64,000 nt of DNA from Paragonimus westermani (Eukaryota > Platyhelminthes > Trematoda > Plagiorchiida > Troglotrematidae), in contig QNGE01000122.1 in assembly GCA_008508345.1 (NCBI GenBank), forward strand, positions 344,410 to 408,409, read 5' to 3'. The notes beneath the pieces were generated by a model. It was given only the letters and a program-made list of their open reading frames with translations. It searched no databases and had not been told where the DNA came from. The position numbers and the translations under genes are program-made. Positions 25,110-37,258 of the stretch are shown piece after piece. Each line of letters begins with the position of its first letter. The first letter of the stretch is position 1.

Positions 25110-27720
25110 AAAGGGATGCCAAATACAAGTACTATTAGTAGACAGTTCTGTTCCGTCTTATCTTTTGGTTGTGGTTGAGTATCCCACCGGTCGGTGAATT
25201 AACGGTATCGTGCGCCTAGGATTTCGTTCTACTAGTCGGGTTAATTTCGAAAGACACACCGAAATGGTGCCACGCACACATCCAATGAATTTATGGCGGA
25301 GAAGAAGCCCAATACCAAAACTGTAGAAAGCCTCAAGTTTATAAGTTGAAGTGCTAGACAGGACAGAAATGAGAAGTGATAGAAGAGTCAGACGCCACCG
25401 ACGAGAATGCCCTTCAAAAGATCATCAATACTTCCTTCGAAATGTTTACGTGGCTCCTCTAAGACAGTGTTATGAACAATAAAATCAGCAGTCTAAAAAC
25501 ATCAGGACTACTGAATGCTCGGAAAAGAGGAAGGGTTCAATCAAAAAATGCAAACAATGCACTCATGTGTAGATCGGAACCCATGAAAACCTGTAGGGAT
25601 TTGACTTCCGTTGAGTTAGGTGCGCTGGTGGTAAGCGATCCGGATACGACGAGCATAAGAAAGTCACAATTAAGCTGTCATAACTCAACCTTGTGAGCTA
25701 TAGTGGAACCAGTCTATAGAAAAATCGGTCATAAAGAATCAATTCATTTCAAAATTGTTCATTATTTCTGGGAGATAAGTATACAGACAAGAAGACGCAC
25801 AATGATGGGCTACCAGCCCGGATGAGCGACGTGACAGCCTTCGATTTACAAGCGAAGCAGCTGAGAACTCGATAACACGATAGTTTGTGATAGACAAGCC
25901 ACACTATAATGACTTTAGTAAGTTTTGGAAATAGCTTCGATCAGACACATGAAGTAATATTGGATAAGTTAGTCACCCTTAAACTATCGAGGTAACACAC
26001 GTCAACAGGTTTGATAAACTTCCTGTGATGACCTTTCGGCTCCAAACAAATGGTGTCCGGGTATTTCTAACTTAACCGTACGCCAAAGGCGCCTTTCAGG
26101 TTAGTATTTTAGCAGAGTGGGATTTACAAGGTAACCGCTCCAGCGTTGGAAATTTTGACTGATCATCCACTGTGCCCACTGAGAGTAGTCAAATCTTCGC
26201 TGAATTCTCTGTTTTGGTGTAACCCTCGTGATCAGTGCGTACTAATGCAGAAAGTTGAAGCGGTTTTCATTAGTATTTGAAGCTATACCGAAATACCAAT
26301 ATTCTGTCTACTGATATTGGCCTGTCGGTTAAAAATAGCAAGGTTTGTAGCTACTTGATCAACGAGGACAAAACAGCTATAGACAAACAAGCACCACAAA
26401 CGCTGAAGATACATGCCAATATTCACGTCGACGAGTGCGGACCTGCTTATTTGAGGCATAGTTGTGTTCAAAGAAAGTTTACAATTGGCAGCATCCTACA
26501 CAGAAGGCACAACGACCGACCCACGGACTAGCTGATTCATTCATATCAGATGTAGCTGCTCAGTTATTTCGCAGAGCCGAGATTAGTAAGTATGCCGAGA
26601 CGATCCAGTGTAAATCACTGGCAACTTTGAGTGTGGTAGCACACTGTTTTCACCCTGTTTGAGTCTGACGAACGTGGCCTATTTTGCTATGGGATTATTT
26701 CCATCGCCAGGTCATGTGTGGTTACAAAACCAACTACCAAACGATGAGCGCATCCTAGCAATGCTGTTCGTTGTCTGAAAACACAGCTCTTTCTATCGAC
26801 AGTAGAACCCTACACGAATGTTACTAGAGCTAAACAGCGTTAGGGTGGAAGAAAGCAAATCGGTTCGGGACAAACCCAGCTCGGATAGTTCGCTTTTGCC
26901 GCAGTATATATATATATATATATGGTGTGTGGGCTTACTTTGAGTGCAACAACACCAGTCAAACAGAAGAGGGTGCATCTATCATTCTGAAGATTGATAA
27001 GTATATCCAGTATTTTCGGCGCTTGTTTGTATAGAGGCAACGAGTCTGTTTCCTCTGTCTGCCCCACAGCGTTAGTATGAACCACTTCCGTTGGAAGACT
27101 CTACAAGCACTCTCTGGCACCGAATCAGGAGGAAATCACATCAAATCAGATCAAAGCGGGGTCGAGGCACCTTAAAGTGTAGCGTATAATGCATTCGAAC
27201 AACTGTATACAGAGTGCCTTATCCTAAGCTACTAACTGCTATCAAATTTGAACTATTACTCGTAAAATTTAGCATCCCTTCGATCCCTCAGCCTTGTCAT
27301 TTATATGTGTACGTTGGAGCCAATGGATGACTAGAGAAACAAAAAGGGTCGTCCGTTGGCTACAACTATCACTGACTGCATTGGACCTGAATTCTTCACT
27401 ATCAAAGACCGTATTAAGAACTGTTATCAAAGTGAAAAAGGGACTGGAATAGACCGAGAAACCAAGCGCATTGGGAAAAGTACACAATAACCTGGATGGA
27501 GGTGAGAAAACTAAAACTGCATACCCAACGGTTTCACACCATCCTTGAAATTCGTACAAACTTCACGACGCACTTCAACTAGCAAACTATTATTTAACTG
27601 CAGGAAAAAGGAGTCTATTCCGAGCAAATAGAGACGCGACAAAACGCGAATTAGATTTCAAACCAGTGCAATCCTTGAAGTGAACCATGGAACGTGTAAA
27701 TATCTCCAACCAAAACCTAC
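25110..27720. other. PWP2 intron 7, rest
   Basis: About 2.6 kb without a recognised gene. A (TA)n microsatellite lies at 26905-26923. Short open frames show no domain. Confidence 0.35.
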
Positions 27721-28080
27721 CGCACTAAATCATAAACCCGAATCGTGCCATCCAAGCTAGAGGACAAAACGACCTTGGCCTTCAGTTGCGGGAAAGCGAC
27801 GCCGGTTACGGCAGCCTGATGTTCTGAGAATGTTACCAAAGCTCGTCCGCTGGAAATCCGCCAAACTTTGACTTTTTTATCGTGACCCCCAGTGACTAAA
27901 TGAAGTCCATCCGGAGAATAGGCGAGGTTAGTCATTTGTCCGGCATGCGACTCGGCTTTTAGGTAGCACACTTGTGTACGCCACTCCCAAACCGTCAATT
28001 GTCCATGCACCTCACAGCCTGCGCCAATCCAATCGCCGGAGGAGTTGACTGTCAGAGTGCTGATGGGATAATTGAACAAC
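27721..28080 (-). CDS. PWP2: PWP2 exon 7 (central WD40 blades)
   Basis: The 360-nt exon starts at a CCCTGCAG acceptor and ends at GTAGGT. It encodes a strongly conserved segment: LFNYPISTLTVNSSGDW, GQLTVWEWRTQVCYLK, LAYSPDGLHLVTGGHDKKVK, VWRISSGRALVTFSEHQAAV, SLDGTIRVYDLVR. Three WD blades are visible with G-H/E-H and V-W or V-Y-D ends. Its first base completes a codon whose first two bases must come from the missing exon 6. It ends with CG of an arginine codon, completed by exon 8. Confidence 0.95.
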
Positions 28081-28223
28081 CTGCAGGGAGAAATAAAAAA
28101 CGCGAAGGCACGATCCAGTCAATGAAGAGATCGAGAAGACCCCCAAGTTGTCAGCGTCGCGCATTTTGACAAACCCCGCAAAAATAGTCAAGAGCAGAAG
28201 GAAATAGCATAACGAGTCCGATT

Positions 28224-28300
28224 TAAGATAGTTCGATGATAACGGTGTTGATTATCACCCACATACGAGTTTGAATCCCGGTTGCATCGGATGACCCTGC
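28224..28300 (+). repeat. Possible tRNA-like (SINE) remnant
   Basis: GAGTTTGAATCCCGG (about 28268-28282) resembles a box B/T-arm, and an upstream A-box-like GATAACGGTGTTGATTATC sits at about 28232. The resemblance is weak and no cloverleaf can be completed. Confidence 0.25.
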
Positions 28301-29281
28301 TTTCTTGGTTCCGACAAACCGGGAACAACCAGCTTGCATACGACCTGGTACGCCCCAAAGCAAAAGACTACACGTTAAGGCTATCTCAGAAAATTCTTAT
28401 CAAAAACACGGTAGTCGAAACTCGTCAAGATTCATAGTACAACCTTTGTAAACCCAACGCCCGAGTGCCGCGACCTCCCTTACACACTCTAGCGGAATGG
28501 AGAGATTCTTGTCGATTTCGATGTGACTACAAACTATTGTTCAAATTGCTCCGGATTACGCAGCGAGGTATCACCATCTAGTCAGGAAACTGGCAATAGT
28601 ATTGTAGGGAGTGTTATACACGTTTCTCAAAAATCACCATGTGACACGCAAACACCATTTTGTTTTTGTTTGACATACTACAGCACATGTAGCAAGTGTG
28701 CAACGGCGATTTCATTCACATTTTGATTCAATAGGACCATAGAGTGCAGAGGAAAATTGAGAAGTCAACCATCGTAACACGAAACAGGCAAGCATTCCCC
28801 GTGTCGATCGATCGTAGAAGCATCGCTTGTGACGAGTTGATGAAGCAGAAGATAACTGGCTAACAGCCTGTTGAGTCGAGTGGACTCAGGTGACGTTACA
28901 CAATCCTAGCTTACAATAACTGGGGTGGAAGCTAGTGAAATTTAACGAACTAAAGCAGATTGTATCTGCTCAGACAAACGTGCAATGAACAAGCGTCCGT
29001 CAACTGGCCTCATCATTGACAAGGATCACAAAACTAGGGGTGGTTCATTGTGTAACAACTTGGTCAACAGTATGCACATTGCCTGTTCATAGACTTGCCA
29101 AATGGGTCCGAACGATAAAACTGGTCAGACAATGGGACGTCGTTCTATGGATTCACAATATGAAACGATATCTTAGCTCTGATTTTTTTAGATGGATAAC
29201 GTTCATCCAGATTAACGTGGCGCAGAGAAGCCGCATACCGAATATGTTAATCATTTCGTCATCAACGATATTCATCCGACA

Positions 29282-29345
29282 GGCAGCTCAATGGATAAGA
29301 AGTCTAGTATGTCATACAAAAACCGCAGGTTCGAATCATGCCAGC
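29282..29345 (+). repeat. tRNA-like box A/box B segment (SINE head)
   Basis: GGCAGCTCAATGGATAAGA (29282-29300) fits a D-arm and GGTTCGAATCATG (29328-29340) a T-arm, with box spacing shorter than usual. No acceptor stem pairs. It lies in the long PWP2 intron, next to the 3' end of an RTE-like copy, and is best read as a tRNA-derived SINE or tRNA pseudogene. Confidence 0.45.
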
Positions 29346-29459
29346 GTCAGAAGTATAGCCCGGAGGCATGCACACAGCTGTTTCAATTGCCCGGTTATTC
29401 ATCACCAATATAACTATCACCACAGGCATCACCATACACAGTAATCCATGGGCGGTTCC

Positions 29460-32400
29460 CACCGACGCTCAACTGTTACACAACCAACAAGAAAAAAGCA
29501 AACACAAAGAAAGAAAAAGAGGGGAGGATAAGAGACTCAGCTATTAAAAATAGCTTCGTCTATTGTCGAACACTCAGCACCAAAGTGCATACACACTACA
29601 AACAAACAACCGAGCTGTAGTTGAAAGTAAGGCGCCATCAAGACAACTTCCTTACGACTGCAACTGCTCCGCGTCATTAAAAGCACCCGCTTCAGAGACA
29701 ACCCTCCAAAATAACATTCACGAGGCTGAGCCCGATTAGCTGTCATCCCGCTCAAATCCTGCGCCACAGACTACGTGAACCGCGAGGTCCCCAGTCCCGC
29801 GAGACAAACCCGCCTGACATTGTTCAGTCTTCTGCTGAATAACTATCTCTGTCATAAAGTCTCCATAAGATCACATTTGACGTTCTGAGGGAGAAGTGAC
29901 TCCGGTAAGCATTCTAAAATTAACAGAAATTCATAGGGTCCATCAAGACGTCACAACACAAGCCTTCAGAATCAACAAGCGAGTGCAAAAGAATTCGAAC
30001 AAAAATTTCAAGAAGTATTTCCTGTACATTAGAGCCCCCAAAGGAAAACAATCCATGCGTATCATTTCCGATTTACATTAGAAACTTTTCATGAAAACAA
30101 CGGATGCACACTGAACACGGACAGAATCATCGAAAACAATTCACCGTGGTATAGCCACTGACATACTCTGCCTGAACCAATTCATCATCTGTCCACCTCG
30201 TACCTTACGCCAGTCGGCTTCAGCGTTGGCAAAGAGTGTTCGGTGTGGCAGGCGACTGACTGGCATCCTTAATACATGACCTAACCATCTAAGACTGTAC
30301 AAATGGAAGGACTGAACAAACTCGATTGATAATCACCACCAAACACCCACTCCATAACCCCTTCCTTGATTACTCGCTGGTACCACCTGACGTTGGCAAT
30401 CGAATGCAGACATCGGTGGTCAAGTACCTGAAGACCGTTCACGTCTTCTACCCCGAGCGGCCAAGTTTCGGTGCCGTAAACTAATACAGCCCTCACTGTT
30501 GCCGTATATACGCAACCCTCAAGCCTCACAGAGATAATTATCTGCCGCCAGATGTGCACCAGATTAGCGAACACCATCGGAACTCTATAGCCGCGCGCCC
30601 CTATTTCATTCTGTACACTTCAGCCGCCGCCGCCGCCGCCGCTGCTTCTACCACTGATGCAGCTTCTTGGATATGCAAACCAGTCACAAACTTTCATGAC
30701 TCCATTATCTAACTATAAATCTACGTAGTCACAGCAGTCTTCTGGGGCACTTTGGATTTTGAGGCTGCAAAGCGCATGCCGAAGGACGTAGCGGAACGCG
30801 ATATAGCATCTAATATTGTTTGTGCTGCTTGAAGGCTGTCAAACAGCAACACTTTGTAGTCAGCATATCCGAGACCAGCCAGTCTTCCACCAGGTAGGAG
30901 GTCCACGCCGGCATCTTGCGCGTGCCGCAGACAATCCTCCACTATTTCGTCTACGGTGAAATCGAACAAAAACAGTGAAAGTGGACAGCCTTGATGTTCG
31001 CAGCTCATGGTGCTGAAACTGTTAGAGCGTTCACCGTAAACCCTAACCTGAGCTGAAATATGGGGATAAACGTCCTAGTAGTGACTGGGGTCAAGCTAAT
31101 TCCCCTATGGTTTTCGCAAGAGCTCCCGGAATGTTTCCTTGGATATGTTGGAACTATTGTTGAGTGACTCCAGCGCGAAGAGATGATCTCCGTCGTCTAC
31201 ACAAGTTGAAACAACCATAAAAATATCTCTGCTAGCGCCTCCCCTGCCTTCTTTGAAAAATGCGGGCATGAGATCACCTGGGTAAGCAGCCTTATTACGT
31301 CTATGAGCCGAAATGTAATTGCGGAACTCGGTCTCAGTGGGTGGCTTTAAGTTCACTGGTCAGGGTGCTACACTGCAAGTTTGTGGTGGCAACACAGATA
31401 AAGTTACTCTCAAAGTGTCTCGTCCACCGTTGTAGCCTACTGGACTTACTACAGATGTGTGCCATCTACCTCGCTGATAGCTTCCCTGACAGACGGTCGA
31501 CTTGGACCAGTAGCGCGGATAAACTTGAAGAGTCTACCGAAGTTCCCTTAAGCAAGGGCGGTTTCCATTTTCTTACCTTTCTCCATTACTCAAGCCTCAC
31601 AATTAGCGGTTAGGCTGCGCTTCTGCTTCTTATGGATCTCCCCTAAACTTATATGAACTAGCACGAAGAAGGTTGTGTCTGGCATCTAACAAATCTACGG
31701 ATTTCTCTGAGGTCTAATGTTTGTTTAACTCGCGAACCCTCGCGCCGCATGCTACAGTATCTGCTTCATAAATCGCTCGTGAGATCTCGGTCCAACAGTC
31801 ATTAGGACCTTCGTAGGGAGAACTACTAAGACAGCTTTCTAAGATAGCTTGGTACTTACGCTTTACCGAGAGCATGGCCAGTTCCTCAACAGTCAGCTGC
31901 TGTTGTCGGTGGAGTCGTTGCCCAGCAGAAGTAAGAAAGAAACAGAAACGTACAACATGATCTGAATATAAGTATGTACGCCGATGAGAACGACAGACCT
32001 GAATGGATTCCCGCCACCTATAACCGACAGCTGTGGTCTATCTGATACCAGGTTGATTTGGAGGATGGACACACCAAGTACGACAGTGACGCACACAATG
32101 CCTAAAAATAGTGCTGACTAAACGTAGCTTATGTTCGGCGCACAGCTACAACAATCACCCGCAATTTTCCAAGCGAGGTGGCGTTATCCCAAACCTGCCA
32201 CCTAAAAGAGATTCAGCCTCATCAAAACGGCCGACCTGAGCGTTCATGTCTCAGGCTAGAACGACCATAACAGAGCCATGTGACGACCCAAGGGGAGCGG
32301 CCAAATCCGAGTAAGACGCATCCTTGATGACGGTGTCACTACAGTCAGTTGGAGTGTAAGCAGACACGATGAAAAGATTTCAGAAAGTTCTGCGTCTTGA

Positions 32401-32700
32401 ACTGACCTTAACAGAACCTGCTAAGCGGGCGGCACAAAGTTTAATATTAACAGAAATCCAATCTACTAATGCGGCTGCGGCCGCTGTACTGAGAACTATA
32501 CCCACTCAAGCCTGACCGGTAACGCCGGCCGCGGAACCACCCGAAGTGTAGAATCAGTATCGAGCAGATAGTACTGTTAGTTCAATAAGGTAGCTGTTGT
32601 CCTGGATTGTAGTCTTCGAGGTACAGCAGACATCGACGTTCGTGCGAGAGCGGTCTTCTGACCTATCTGTTTTAGAATACGAACGTTATAAGCATCTATA
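29460..32700 (-). mobile_element. RTE-like retrotransposon copy 2 (nearly full, broken)
   Basis: Reading the minus strand from high to low coordinates: endonuclease remains at about 32640-32160 (VDVCCTSKTTIQD, G-I-V-L-S, NLFIVSAYTPTDCSD, DMNAQVGRFDEAES), a linker with ATGPSRPSVREAISEVDGTH near 31520, RT entry NLKPPTETEFRNYISAHRRN (31356 on), palm GYADYKVLLFDSLQAAQTIL (31008-30721), then VRLEGCVYTATVRAVLVYGT and, after the shared frameshift near 30285, RWLGHVLRMPVSRLPHR. A (GCC)n run at 30623-30643 lies between palm and C-terminal block. The 3' part reappears at about 29830-29460, separated by roughly 300 bp (29830-30130) of unrelated sequence. Many stops show it is dead. It sits in the PWP2 exon 5-7 interval in the same sense as the gene. 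Confidence 0.8.
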
Positions 32701-32999
32701 CTAGTTCACAGTCCGGGTCTAAACATGGGACGATGGAGGTTTGAGGCTGAATGATAAAAGATGGTATTTACCGGCATGGTGCTACTAGGATTAGCTATAT
32801 ATGCAGAGTAATCACAATGGGAATCGGGAGGAGTGTGAGAATTAAATTTCATAGAACCCTTGGGAAGAGATCAGCAGTAATATGTTATCGCCTATCCACC
32901 CTATTGTATGCAGCAGAGAGAGCTCTCCAGTTTATGCTGCGAGACGGTCGATGCAGTACGGAATCAGTGGTGTTGTGAGTATTCATGGCTGTATGTGGG
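32701..32999. other. Long PWP2 intron, unannotated stretch
   Basis: About 300 bp just 5' of the RTE-like endonuclease remains, possibly the decayed 5' end of that element. Nothing definite is seen. Confidence 0.3.
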
Positions 33000-33235
33000 T
33001 TGAGATACAGCCATGACGTCCAGACCTAGATTGGAGAACGATTAGCGTTCTCAATCAAAGTCTATGGCTCAAAAGCCTGTGGTGCAAGGTGCCGTGTGAG
33101 TGGTGGTGTACTGGAACTGGTACTGGAGGACCGGGAGATATTGGTTTGTCTGACCTCTAGTCNTGGTTGTGTGGCAGTTAAGCATAAGTGTGAACCACTG
33201 ATGCATTGCTCCCTATGAAGATGAAGATGACCCCT
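33000..33235 (+). repeat. RTE-like 3' tail fragment
   Basis: After a single N at 33163 comes TGGTTGTGTGGCAGTTAAGC, then GTGTGAACCACTGATGC and a short (GAA/GAT) tail near 33215-33230. This is the same 3' terminus seen at the end of copy 1 (about 18768-18838). The preceding 160 bp may be its 3' UTR. No coding part is attached. Confidence 0.5.
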
Positions 33236-35319
33236 ACCTATTGTCCTGTCTGGTATAGGTAGCTCTGTTGATATGGTCACCGCATCACCCAGTTCAGTCC
33301 AGTAGGTCATCGAGATATGCAGGCCGTCATACTGCGTCAAAGTCCAGTCTCTTGAAATGATAATGGATGGTGAGATAATGGTTGTAGGAAACTTGAATGT
33401 GTATGCTCCTCGACATAAATTCAATGTACACTTCACAGACTTTATTGTCTAACATTTTTATTTCCCTGATAAAACATCCAAATAAACAGAGAAAACGAAA
33501 ATCGAACAGCCATTCATGTAAACTATTTCGCCCATCATCACTCACTGAATTTCACTGATAGTTGTGAATTCAGGCATGGTGTGTAACATCAGCAAGCCCG
33601 AATTGAAGCCGGTAATCAACATGCGTAGTGTCGCATGAAAAGTGACGGCTGATACAAGACTTTGTATATTGCATCCGTTGCCCAAAATGTAATGATACCT
33701 GTAACAAAAAGGTACCCAATGAATTTAAGAGGTTGCATATACACGATTGTCCAACAGTAAACTGACACTGTGTAATCGAACTGGTAATGCGTCAGAATAA
33801 AAAACACCAAAGACCTCAAAAAAGGAAATTTAGTTCGAGGGGACTGGTTTATCTCAGATGTCCTTAGAATACTGAAAATCTGCTTTGTAGTCAAATTCGG
33901 CTTCATAATAGCTGGTTGCAGATACACAAAACGTAGGTGTACCTTCAAAGTCAAGTTGTGTATCTCACAAATATTGAAGTCGTGAGCAAGAGTAAAGCGG
34001 TACACGTTGCTTTCACAACTCCGCTTCGTTGCACATCCTCGCATCAAAGATACCGCATTCACACAAGGACAGCATTGACTCCACTGAACCTACTGTCCCC
34101 AGTACATCGAGACTGACACATGACCAGCCCAGGCCGGTAGATAAATCCCGCCCACCAACAACTGCTTTATTTTCTTTATATTAAGTTAACAGCCCACCTT
34201 GTTCCCCACATTAGTCAGCTGCAGCACAATCAAGGAGTGTGCGGCTCGGCAAACGATTACCTAGCATCCTTAGAGAACTGACAGATTACCCAAGTTTGTG
34301 CAATACTGGAGAGTGAGCGAATGAACCAGTTTAATCATCATCCCCCAAATATACATAATCACGCCTCATAGTTGCCTACTCATCAGTAACACCCACTGCA
34401 CGCAACTGGCTGCAAACCATGACAGCAGACACCTTATAACCTCAGCGGTTACGTCACATCCTAGCAAAAAGACCGTCCTCGCAGTCGTCTTAAATAAAGA
34501 CTCCCAGCTTCATAGCACCAGCAACCAGAGTTTCAAAACCCGAAAGTATAATTCGTAAACGGACACCATTACCAGCGAAATAACACACAGTGCAACAAGC
34601 ATCCAGAGCATGCACTGCTTACGAGCGCTAACAAAGGCGAAACCGGGATTCAGTGCTCCTTTTCAAAAAGGGTTGATCGGAAAGTCTATAGGAACCGGAA
34701 GAGAGCGTCGAGTGCACGTGACGTTTAGTTTATGTGCATATATATATATACATATATATATATTACAGCCTTTAGTGTAATATGACTTCCTACACGAAAA
34801 GCAAATGCGCCGATACAAGATTATCTATTGAAACTCGTCCTTTCCTCCGGTGTCAATGGTTATTTGTCGTCTGATCCTAGGCTCCTAACATATCCTCTTG
34901 CATACTTGACTTGAAAAATTAGATGGCAAACATGTCACAACAAACGGAGGAATGCGAACTGAAGAAAAGTAACAGTGAAAACGAGGCAGAAGAAAGGATA
35001 ACCGAAGCGCTCACAGATTCGCAACGAAGGCGACAATGAACTTCATACTTCGTCACTTGACAGATTGTCACCAAATATGTTTCTTATGATAGCTACAATA
35101 ACTAAAACTCGCTACCGCTGGGATGCTCAACGTAACACATTAAAGGTCTAAAATTAAGCGACATTCCAGGCCTCAAACCGTCGCCTTCCGGACAACCCAC
35201 AGCTTGAAAACAGGTCACGCATCCGCAAGCAGTAAGATGGTATTCCCGAAACGTATACTGAAACGAAGCCTCAAGGACGAGAAAACTATGCGTACTAACA
35301 TCATAATCAACACCATGAG
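33236..35319. other. Long PWP2 intron, unannotated part
   Basis: About 2.1 kb. A 148-codon open frame at 33616-34062 minus has no recognisable domain. An AT microsatellite lies at 34738-34764. I searched this stretch for the missing PWP2 exon and did not find it. Confidence 0.35.
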
Positions 35320-36096
35320 AGACCACCGAACGCCAGTGATTCACATTGATACTTAACTGTCGTAAAAATCCTGAAGAAAAATAATCCAAACACGCTAGAG
35401 GAGGGGAGAACGGAAAAAAGAGGTGGACGGGAAGGGACATAACTAGTGACAAAAGAGAATAGCTACGACCATATTCAAGTATTCAACACCAAGATGCCTA
35501 CACCTTGCAAACAAACAACCAAGCTATAAGTGAAAGTAAGGCGTCACCAGCAAGACAGCTTCCTTACGGCTGTCACTGCCCCGCGTCATTAAATGCACTC
35601 ACTTCACAGACAACTCGGCCGAACAACGACAACACACACGCCACTGAGGTCGATTAGCCTCCATCTCATCTAGAGTCTCCAACCACCAATTCTGCGAGTC
35701 GCGATGACCCCAGCCCTGGAGAGGAACTCGATCTACAGTGGCCAACCCCTTGGTGAATAATTTCATTTCTCCACACCAGTCGGCCTCAGCGTTGGCAAAG
35801 AGTGTTCGGTGTGGCAGGCGACTGACTGGCATCCTTAATACATGACCTAACCATCTAAGACTGTACAAATGGAAGGACTGAACAAACTCGATTGATAATC
35901 ACCACCAAACACCCACTCCATAACCCCTTCCTTGATTACTCGCTGGTACCACCTGACGTTGGCAATCGAATGCAGACATCGGTGGTCAAGTACCTGAAGA
36001 CCGTTCACGTCTTCTACCCCGAGCGGCCAAGTTTCGGTGCCGTAAACTAATACAGCCCTCACTGTTGCCGTATATACGCAACCCTCAAGCCTCACA
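35320..36096 (-). mobile_element. RTE-like retrotransposon copy 3 (minus arm beside the gap)
   Basis: The minus strand gives VRLEGCVYTATVRAVLVYGT, E-T-W-P-L-G-V-E-D-V-N (36096-35847), then after the family's shared frameshift RWLGHVLRMPVSRLPHR through to the stop at 35599-35601 and a 3' UTR down to about 35320. The part 35320-35720 is almost identical to the reverse complement of 36866-37256. The copy enters the assembly gap at 36096, so its 5' part is unknown. Confidence 0.8.
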
Positions 36097-36865
36097 NNNN
36101 NNNNNNNNNNNNNNNNNNNNNNNNNNNNNNNNNNNNNNNNNNNNNNNNNNNNNNNNNNNNNNNNNNNNNNNNNNNNNNNNNNNNNNNNNNNNNNNNNNNN
36201 NNNNNNNNNNNNNNNNNNNNNNNNNNNNNNNNNNNNNNNNNNNNNNNNNNNNNNNNNNNNNNNNNNNNNNNNNNNNNNNNNNNNNNNNNNNNNNNNNNNN
36301 NNNNNNNNNNNNNNNNNNNNNNNNNNNNNNNNNNNNNNNNNNNNNNNNNNNNNNNNNNNNNNNNNNNNNNNNNNNNNNNNNNNNNNNNNNNNNNNNNNNN
36401 NNNNNNNNNNNNNNNNNNNNNNNNNNNNNNNNNNNNNNNNNNNNNNNNNNNNNNNNNNNNNNNNNNNNNNNNNNNNNNNNNNNNNNNNNNNNNNNNNNNN
36501 NNNNNNNNNNNNNNNNNNNNNNNNNNNNNNNNNNNNNNNNNNNNNNNNNNNNNNNNNNNNNNNNNNNNNNNNNNNNNNNNNNNNNNNNNNNNNNNNNNNN
36601 NNNNNNNNNNNNNNNNNNNNNNNNNNNNNNNNNNNNNNNNNNNNNNNNNNNNNNNNNNNNNNNNNNNNNNNNNNNNNNNNNNNNNNNNNNNNNNNNNNNN
36701 NNNNNNNNNNNNNNNNNNNNNNNNNNNNNNNNNNNNNNNNNNNNNNNNNNNNNNNNNNNNNNNNNNNNNNNNNNNNNNNNNNNNNNNNNNNNNNNNNNNN
36801 NNNNNNNNNNNNNNNNNNNNNNNNNNNNNNNNNNNNNNNNNNNNNNNNNNNNNNNNNNNNNNNNN
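36097..36865. other. Assembly gap (769 N)
   Basis: A run of 769 N. Open frames predicted across it are artefacts. It is flanked by the same retroelement in opposite orientations, a typical place for assembly to fail. The missing PWP2 exon 6 may also be here. Confidence 0.99.
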
Positions 36866-37258
36866 TCCAGGGCTGGGGTCATCGCGACTCGCAGAATTGG
36901 TGGTTGGAGACTCTAGATGAGATGGAGGCTAATCGACCTCAGTGGCGTGTGTGTTGTCGTTGTTCGGCCGAGTTGTCTGTGAAGTGAGTGCATTTAATGA
37001 CGCGGGGCAGTGACAGCCGTAAGGAAGCTGTCTTGCTGGTGACGCCTTACTTTCACTTATAGCTTGGTTGTTTGTTTGCAAGGTGTAGGCATCTTGGTGT
37101 TGAATACTTGAATATGGTCGTAGCTATTCTCTTTTGTCACTAGTTATGTCCCTTCCCGTCCACCTCTTTTTTCCGTTCTCCCATCCTCTAGCGTGTTTGG
37201 ATTATTTTTCTTCAGGATTTTTACGACAGTTAAGTATCAATGTGAACCATTGTCGTTC
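36866..37258 (+). mobile_element. RTE-like retrotransposon copy 4 (plus arm beside the gap)
   Basis: The sequence starts inside the C-terminal block (Q-G-W-G-H-R-D-S-Q-N-W-W-L-E-T-L-D-E-M-E), runs to the stop at about 36985 and continues through a 3' UTR into GACAGTTAAGTATCAATGTG near 37215-37235. It mirrors copy 3 with very few differences, so the two copies stand head to head around the gap. Confidence 0.8.

Noticed and set aside
29016..29444. 142-codon open frame on the plus strand
   Set aside because: It overlaps the tRNA-like segment and ends in a His-rich run produced by CAT/CAC repeats; not protein-like.
34261..34360. Minus-strand segment reading L-V-H-S-L-T, considered as the missing PWP2 exon 6
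   Set aside because: The upstream residues (I-W-G-M-M-I-K) do not match the expected L-x-E-x-P-x-F pattern, a stop lies just before, and no acceptor in the right phase was found.
36065..36916. 283- and 265-codon open frames across the gap on both strands
   Set aside because: They consist of N bases read as unknown residues; only a few codons at each edge are real and belong to retroelement copies.
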